Of a stretch of 5,502 nt of DNA, positions 1-4,180 are shown one piece after another; positions within the stretch are counted from its first letter, which is position 1; every line of letters starts with the position of its first letter. The stretch is from Verrucomicrobiales bacterium (GTDB lineage Bacteria > Verrucomicrobiota > Verrucomicrobiae > Limisphaerales > UBA9464), in NCBI GenBank assembly GCA_005789375.1, contig SXXZ01000191.1, positions 1-5,502 on the forward strand, in the 5' to 3' direction. Both the position numbers and the translations under genes were made by a program. Under the pieces are notes generated by a model. That model was not told the origin of the DNA, did no database searches, and saw only the letters and a program-made list of their open reading frames with translations.

Positions 1-1755
1 GTGCAGTCGGCCGGATTTTAGGGTGACGGTGGGGGTCCGGAGCATTTGACCCGCCCGGGCCGTGGATCCGATGCGCCCGGAGTCGTTCTCGTTGCCCGGG
101 GCGTTGGAGAGTCTATTCCAGAAGGCGTCTCGGCGGGCCGCGCCAAAGTTTAGGATTCGAGCGATGGGCTGCGATTCACTGGATCCGGGCACCAAAATTC
201 CGGGAGCCAAAGGGCCGGATCCGAAGGCTTCTCCATCGGCTTTCCAAGGTTGGGCGCCGGGTCGCGTGTAATCGGCGATGATCCGCATCCCCAGGGGTTC
301 AGTCAGCTCGGTCGCGGTCCCGTTCCCGCGGGCCTCGGCCTGGACCAGCGGGTGCAGCCGGGGCTGCTGGGGGGGGGTGGCCGACTGCAGTTCGGGGATC
401 CAAGCCCGTGCTGCTGGGAGGAGCGTTTCCTTTTTCTGGAGGGCGGCCATCAGGGTGCCTGTTAGATGCTGGGCTGCGGGTCGCAGTACGACTCCAGCGC
501 GGCGAGCCAAAGGCGGTAGGTGCCGGGTGCGGAGTTCCTGGAGTTGCCGGGCCATCCGCTGATTGTTTTCCATGGCCTCGAAACGCACCTGGCGGTAGTT
601 CGACCCCAGAATAAACCCGGACAGCGCGTAGTAGTCTTGGCTGCGGATGGGGTCGAACTTGTGGTCATGGCATCGAGCACAGGCCACCGTCAGGCCGAGG
701 AAAGACTTGGTGAAGACATCGATCTTGTTGTCGATGCGATCGCATTCGTCCTGACGAATATCTACCGGCGAATGCACTTCCTCCCCCAGGAAGGCCCAAC
801 CGGTGCCCAAGACCGATTCGTTGTGCTCAGTGCCCGGACGGAGTCGGGGCGGGGTGAGCAAATCCCCGGCGAGGTGTTCCTGCAGAAACCGGTCGTAGGG
901 CACGTCTTGGTTGAAGGCGCGGACGAGGTAGTCGCGGTACTGCCAAGCGTTAGCAATGGCGTAGTCGGACTCATGGCCGCGGGACTCCGCGTAGCGCATC
1001 AAGTCCATCCAGTGGCGCGCCCAACGTTCGCCGAAGTGGGGGGAGGCAAGCAGTTGATCGACGGCGTGCTCGCGTTGGGTCGGACCGGCCTGGCGATCTA
1101 GGGCCTGCTGATCTTCGGGCCGGGGCGGGAGTCCGGTTACTGCGAAGCTGGCTCGTCGCAGCCAGACCGCATCGCTGACGGGTTCCGCCGGCCGCAGCCA
1201 GCGCTCTTCGAGGGGCTTTAGGATGAAATGATCGACGGGGTCCTTGGCCCACTGGGCTTGGCGAATCACTGGGATATCCTGCCGTTGGGGGGGCTCCCAG
1301 AGCCAAGCTTGTGCCTTGCGGCGGGCTTCCAGATCGAAGGGAACTTTCGTCGGAGCGTCCGCTGCCTCGCTGGCGGGCCACGGGGCACCGGCCGCCACCC
1401 AGCGCTCGAGATCCTGGCGGACCTGCTGGGCGAGTTGAGGGCGTTTAGGGGGCATCGCCGATTCGGCATCGGCGTGGTTCACGGCCCGGATCAACAGGCT
1501 GGCTTCCGGCTTTCCGGGAACAATGGCCGGACCGCTGTCCCCGCCCGCGATGAGACCCGCGCGCGAGTCGAGGCGGAGACCGCCCTGAAGTTTCTTAGCC
1601 GAGGCGCTGTGGCACTCGTGGCAATGCTCCACCAGCACTGGCCGGATCCGCTGCTCGAAAAATTCAAGACCGACTGAGGGATCGGTCGAAGGGCTTTGGC
1701 CCCAGACCACGCTTCCGATGAGGGTCGTGAGGGCAATGAGTGTGAGCAGTTTCAT
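1..1755 (-). CDS. PSCyt1 + DUF1549 secreted cytochrome c-like protein (C-terminus outside window)
   Basis: The frame is open from an ATG at 1755 down to base 1 (585 codons) with no stop or frameshift; I checked every codon. An in-frame stop at 1777-1779 and no other ATG fix the start, although no Shine-Dalgarno is visible. Residues 1-20 form a signal peptide (MKLLTLIALTT..., cleavage near GQ-S). A PSCyt1 domain follows: heme motif CHECH at 45-49 and MPP at 101-103, with Met101 as likely axial ligand. DUF1549 (PSCyt2) covers about 173-390, with VDHFIL, LRRASFAVTGLPP, the RHWMDLMRYAES block and CARCHDHKFDPI at 359-370. The second CxxCH, in that last block, is a family signature. About 405-585 is a linker followed by a possible beta-sandwich insert. 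Members usually run to 900-1100 residues and end in DUF1553, expected beyond the left edge. By family this is a periplasmic or surface heme protein found in Planctomycetota and Verrucomicrobiota; its substrate is unknown. Confidence 0.93.
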   Translation of the reverse strand, partial: MKLLTLIALTTLIGSVVWGQSPSTDPSVGLEFFEQRIRPVLVEHCHECHSASAKKLQGGLRLDSRAGLIAGGDSGPAIVPGKPEASLLIRAVNHADAESAMPPKRPQLAQQVRQDLERWVAAGAPWPASEAADAPTKVPFDLEARRKAQAWLWEPPQRQDIPVIRQAQWAKDPVDHFILKPLEERWLRPAEPVSDAVWLRRASFAVTGLPPRPEDQQALDRQAGPTQREHAVDQLLASPHFGERWARHWMDLMRYAESRGHESDYAIANAWQYRDYLVRAFNQDVPYDRFLQEHLAGDLLTPPRLRPGTEHNESVLGTGWAFLGEEVHSPVDIRQDECDRIDNKIDVFTKSFLGLTVACARCHDHKFDPIRSQDYYALSGFILGSNYRQVRFEAMENNQRMARQLQELRTRHLPPLARRAGVVLRPAAQHLTGTLMAALQKKETLLPAARAWIPELQSATPPQQPRLHPLVQAEARGNGTATELTEPLGMRIIADYTRPGAQPWKADGEAFGSGPLAPGILVPGSSESQPIARILNFGAARRDAFWNRLSNAPGNENDSGRIGSTARAGQMLRTPTVTLKSGRLH

Positions 1756-1892
1756 CCGAGAGAATGGTCGTGTAAGTTAGAGAAGCAGCGGTGCGGTGGG
1801 GAGGTCTTTCTCGGGGCCAAACTGTGTTTGGGTCTTGGTTATTTTTACCTTGGGCCCGGAGGCTGGAGGTTGGAGGGTCTTAAACACTTCCC
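1756..1892. promoter_or_regulatory. Divergent intergenic region between the PSCyt1/DUF1549 gene and the NGN propeller gene
   Basis: The 137 bases separate two genes read outward, so both promoters should lie here. I see no convincing -35/-10 pair on either strand. The only AT-rich core is at 1838-1848 (TTATTTTTA on plus, read as TAAAAATAA on minus) and could serve as a -10 region. The plus-strand end carries three GGAGG boxes, listed separately. The minus-strand leader before the ATG at 1755 lacks a purine-rich ribosome binding site. Confidence 0.4.
1858..1878 (+). promoter_or_regulatory. Triple GGAGG heptad repeat upstream of the propeller start codon
   Basis: GGAGG occurs at 1858-1862, 1865-1869 and 1872-1876, each followed by two variable bases (CT, TT, GT), giving an exact period of seven. 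GGAGG is the strongest anti-Shine-Dalgarno core. The closest copy ends 16 bases before the ATG at 1893, longer than the usual 5-10. It may be a distant or standby ribosome binding site. It could also be a chance purine repeat. Confidence 0.4.
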
Positions 1893-2828
1893 ATGAATGC
1901 TCATCGCTCACTCCATCGCTCCTGTGCCGCCTGGATCCTCGTCCTGGCATCTGTTTCTACCGGACTGGCCGAAGATAAAGCGGCCTCATCAATACGACAC
2001 TCCTACCTCGTGATGGGCGGCAAGACGGCCATCATCGGCGAGGACGGTGCGGCCCGCTGGGAGTACCGAGGGGGGACTCGTGACGGCTTCGTTTTGCCCA
2101 ATGGAAATGCAGTATTGGCCTGGTCGGATCGGGTCGAAGAAGTCACTCCGGCCAAGCAGGTGGTTTTCTCGTACACCCGCAATCCGGACAATTCCGAGAT
2201 CGGAACCGTGCAGCGTTTGTACAACGGCAACACGCTGGTCACCGAGCTGGGGAAGCGGCCTCGGTTGCTTGAAGTCGACGGCCACGGGGCGATCGTTCAT
2301 GAGACGCCGCTCCAGCCCGAGACCGAAAACGCCCACATGCAAACCCGCATGGCCCGACAACTGAAGAACGGCAATTACCTCGTGCCCCATCTGCTGGCCT
2401 TCGCCATCAAGGAGTACACGCCGGACGGAAAGGTCGTTGCCACGCTGCGGACCGACTTGGCCGAGCTGGGAGGCCGTCCGGCCGAGAACTGGCCGTTCAC
2501 CGCCATCCGGTTGGACAGCGGCAACACGCTCGTGTCGCTCACGCATGGCAACAAGGTGGCCGAATTCACTCCGTTGGGTGCGATCGCTTGGAAGGTCACC
2601 AACGACGATGTCGGCGGCATTTTCAAAGACCCCTGCGGATCCCAGCGCCTGGCCAATGGAAACACCGTGGTCGGCAGCCATGCGGCCAATCAGGGCGTTT
2701 CCATGGTGGAGGTGAACCACGACCGCAAGATCGTTTGGACCAGCGATCATCCGCTAGCCGCTGGGGTTCATCACTTCCAGATACTCACGACCAATGGCCG
2801 GCGGGAACCGGGTGCGCCCATGAAGTGA
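1893..2828 (+). CDS. Secreted NGN-repeat beta-propeller protein
   Basis: This encodes 311 residues. The start is fixed by an in-frame TAA at 1881-1883 and the ATG at 1893. Residues 1-26 look like a signal peptide with Arg/His-rich start, hydrophobic core AAWILVLASV and likely cleavage after GLA. The mature part repeats a unit of about 46 residues centred on L-x-NGN-x-LV, seen at 68-76, 109-117, 157-165, 207-215 (SGN) and 253-261. Most units are followed by a V/I-x-E-V/Y/F-T/D segment and then G-K/A-I/V-V/A-W, for example EFTPLGAIAWK at 224-234. This is the pattern of PQQ-like or arylsulfotransferase-like propeller blades. I do not see catalytic residues that would support a specific enzyme. 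HHFQIL at 293-298 near the C-terminus probably closes the propeller. The role is probably an exported binding or scaffolding protein; substrate unknown. It is divergent from the PSCyt1/DUF1549 gene and convergent with the J-protein gene. Confidence 0.88.
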   Translation: MNAHRSLHRSCAAWILVLASVSTGLAEDKAASSIRHSYLVMGGKTAIIGEDGAARWEYRGGTRDGFVLPNGNAVLAWSDRVEEVTPAKQVVFSYTRNPDNSEIGTVQRLYNGNTLVTELGKRPRLLEVDGHGAIVHETPLQPETENAHMQTRMARQLKNGNYLVPHLLAFAIKEYTPDGKVVATLRTDLAELGGRPAENWPFTAIRLDSGNTLVSLTHGNKVAEFTPLGAIAWKVTNDDVGGIFKDPCGSQRLANGNTVVGSHAANQGVSMVEVNHDRKIVWTSDHPLAAGVHHFQILTTNGRREPGAPMK

Positions 2829-2985
2829 GGGGCACAAGCCACGCCTAGTTCGGAGGCCTCCCGGAAGAGGAGTGCCACCGGAGGAGTTCCACCGGAGGAC
2901 TAGATCGGCTGTCTCCAGCGGAGCCATCGTCACACTCTGGAGCACTGCAGGGTAGAGCAGGGTAGAGAGATTCCGGCCAAGGCTG
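2829..2985. other. Convergent intergenic region with GGAGG-rich repeats
   Basis: These 157 bases lie between two gene ends and show no coding signal. They hold a perfect palindrome GGAGGCCTCC at 2852-2861. CCACCGGAGGA is repeated at 2875-2885 and 2889-2899 (period 14). GCAGGGTAGA is repeated back to back at 2947-2956 and 2957-2966. None resembles a known mobile element end. The palindrome could form a small hairpin after the propeller gene, but no T-run follows it. Confidence 0.5.
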
Positions 2986-2996
2986 CTATCTTGGCC
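2975..2996 (-). terminator. Possible terminator hairpin overlapping the J-protein stop codon
   Basis: GGCCAAG at 2975-2981 pairs perfectly with CTTGGCC at 2990-2996, leaving an eight-base loop. The J-protein stop codon (TAG on minus, 2986-2988) sits inside that loop. Neither strand has a T-run after the stem, so this is not a canonical intrinsic terminator. It could slow or end transcription, or protect the 3' end of the mRNA. Confidence 0.3.
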
Positions 2997-3771
2997 CGCT
3001 GGGTCCGGAGGTTCGAGTGATGCGAACTTCCGGGCGGTAGGTGATGCGAACGAGCAAGTCGCCTCGGCCGCCGCGCGTCTTGGGCAAGCCTTCGCCGGAA
3101 ATCCGAACCTCCTCGCCTCGCCCAACCCCGGCCGTGATCGTCACACGCAGGGAACCATTGAGGCCGCGGATGTTTTCGGACCCGCCCTTGGTGGCCCGCT
3201 CGTTGGTGATTCGCAGATCGCATCGAAGGTCGGAGCCCCGCACCTTGAATCGGGGATCCGGACGAGGTTTGACCCGAACCGTCACCACGCCTCCGCGGAA
3301 ATAGCCTTCTCGGGCAATGCGAAAACGGGCACCCGGTGCCGTTCCGGGCGAAACCTCCAAAGAATAAGTCTCAGCCCCCTCTGGATTGGCGGGGTCTTGC
3401 ACCCGGACCTCTAATCGGGTGCCGCGCAAAAACTCGTCGAGCTGCAAGTGGACGTCTTGAGCGAGGTTTTTCTGGATTCGAGCGGACCGGATCGGCTGTT
3501 TGTGGACTTCAGCCGAAGTAAGTTCCTGATCGTAGGCGTTTCGTTGATCGGGATCACTGAGGACCTCATGCGCTGCGTTGATCGCCTGGGTCCGCTCCAG
3601 AGAATCCACCGAACCACCGTTGAGGTCCGGGTGGTGTTGTTTGGCCAGCAGCCGGTAAGCGTTCCGGATATGCTCGGCGGTGCAGCGGCGGTGGAGACCC
3701 AGTGCCGCGTAGTGGTTTGGAAGAGGGGTCTGCAATGTCGGTGTCGTGGCAGGAGGCCCGTCCGTCGGCAA
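2986..3771 (-). CDS. J-domain co-chaperone, CbpA/DnaJB-like (no zinc finger)
   Basis: This encodes 261 residues if TTG at 3771 is the start. The J domain spans about 20-82: HYAALGL, helix II IRNAYRLLAK, the HPD tripeptide at 47-49 that stimulates the ATPase of DnaK/Hsp70, and DPDQRNAYD at 73-81. The Gly/Phe-rich region is nearly absent and there are no CxxCxGxG zinc repeats. Two substrate-binding C-terminal domains follow: CTD-I about 105-175 (LEVSPGTAPGARFRI, then PRPDPRF) and CTD-II about 178-247 (RGSDLRCDLRIT, GEGLPKTRGGRGDLLVRI). The architecture matches type II J-proteins such as CbpA, usually about 300 residues, so this one is compact. It should act in the cytoplasm with DnaK. There is no Met before the HPD, and the first Val is residue 55. 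The start must therefore be TTG at 3771 or 3735, or something rarer; neither TTG has a clear ribosome binding site. It follows the lysine-rich gene by 30 bases. Confidence 0.92.
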   Translation of the reverse strand: MPTDGPPATTPTLQTPLPNHYAALGLHRRCTAEHIRNAYRLLAKQHHPDLNGGSVDSLERTQAINAAHEVLSDPDQRNAYDQELTSAEVHKQPIRSARIQKNLAQDVHLQLDEFLRGTRLEVRVQDPANPEGAETYSLEVSPGTAPGARFRIAREGYFRGGVVTVRVKPRPDPRFKVRGSDLRCDLRITNERATKGGSENIRGLNGSLRVTITAGVGRGEEVRISGEGLPKTRGGRGDLLVRITYRPEVRITRTSGPSGPR

Positions 3772-3801
3772 GCGTTCGGACGGGGCCCAATAGACGAAAC
3801 C

Positions 3802-3930
3802 TTACTTCTTCTTGCCGGAATTCGCAGCCTTGGCGGCGACTTGGGATTTCTTCTTCTGGTCAGCGCTGGTGGCCTTGGCCTGTTTCTGGCCGGTCTTCTT
3901 ACTGTTGTCCTTAGGTGAGCGGTCGCCCAT
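3802..3930 (-). CDS. Small lysine-rich protein, 42 residues
   Basis: ATG at 3930 to TAA at 3804-3802 encodes 42 residues beginning MGDRSPKDNSKK and ending in KKK. Lysine makes up 12 of 42 positions. The rest is mostly Ala, Ser, Gln, Asn, Asp and Gly, with no aromatic residue, no Cys and almost no large hydrophobic residue. It should be strongly basic, soluble and disordered, compatible with binding nucleic acid, ribosomes or another acidic partner. I recall short basic proteins starting MGD(R/K)SPK in several bacterial phyla, described only as hypothetical, but could not check this here. Support for it being real is the ordered low-complexity composition in just this frame and its position directly before the J-protein. 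No Shine-Dalgarno is evident before the ATG. The function is unknown. Confidence 0.7.
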   Translation of the reverse strand: MGDRSPKDNSKKTGQKQAKATSADQKKKSQVAAKAANSGKKK

Positions 3931-4171
3931 GTGATTGGTGGAGTCGGAGGTTGGCTATATCTGCGGGATGGAAGTTTCCCCGCTGGATTCCGCAGCTTAT
4001 GGTGTTGGGGTCTCCGTGTCACGCTGCACTCTACTTGGTTGCTATAAACTCTTCGACACGCAGGGCCCCAGCGTCGCAGAGCGTTCGACGACTGCGACGA
4101 TCCCTCCTCGATCTCGGCTGAGACCGTTCGTGGCACTCAGAGCGGAGCGTCAAGCCCACTGACGCCCCCGC
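3931..4171. other. Intergenic gap between the PSCyt1-WD40 gene and the lysine-rich gene
   Basis: These 241 bases lack a convincing coding frame; open frames on both strands give Arg/Ser/Pro-rich translations typical of GC-rich shadow reading. The promoter of the lysine-rich/J-protein pair should lie here on minus, but I find no clear -35/-10 pair. On plus, TATAAA at 4043-4048 resembles a -10 box without a good -35. No tRNA-like fold was seen. Confidence 0.45.
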
Positions 4172-4180
4172 TCAGTTTTT
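4138..4180 (+). terminator. GC-rich hairpin followed by TTTTT on plus
   Basis: Bases 4140-4152 pair with 4160-4173. The stem has six pairs nearest the loop, one A/C mismatch, two G-C pairs, a bulged C and four more pairs; the loop is AGCCCAC. TTTTT follows at 4176-4180. That is intrinsic-terminator order for plus-strand transcription, although no plus-strand gene precedes it. Read on minus, the stem overlaps the end of the PSCyt1-WD40 gene but no T-run follows, so it would be at best a weak end for that gene. Confidence 0.4.

Noticed and set aside
520..1101. A 193-codon open frame on plus inside the DUF1549 region
   Set aside because: The minus strand here encodes the conserved DUF1549 blocks, including CARCHDHKFDPI, without a break. 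The plus frame is its shadow.
1..1755. Possibility that the left gene is broken, because only short fragments start with usual codons in other frames
   Set aside because: Reading each codon of the correct frame from 1755 to 1 shows no stop and continuous family motifs, so the gene is intact and simply runs off the window.
1989..2750. A 253-codon open frame on minus, opposite the NGN propeller gene
   Set aside because: The plus frame has a signal peptide and five regular repeats. The minus frame only mirrors that repetitive codon pattern.
3961..3995. Inverted pair CTGCGG / CCGCAG in the intergenic gap
   Set aside because: Only six pairs with a 23-base loop; too weak to call a terminator or operator.
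3411..4136. A 241-codon open frame on minus crossing the J-protein, the lysine-rich gene and the gap
   Set aside because: Its translation is Arg/Pro/Thr/Ser-rich and featureless, and it is out of frame with the J domain and the lysine-rich protein, which have clear signatures.
3935..4162. A 75-codon plus-strand frame ending in the 4138-4180 hairpin
   Set aside because: It starts with TTG, has no ribosome binding site and no recognisable domain. Its end near the hairpin could be chance, so I kept only the possible RNA as a finding.
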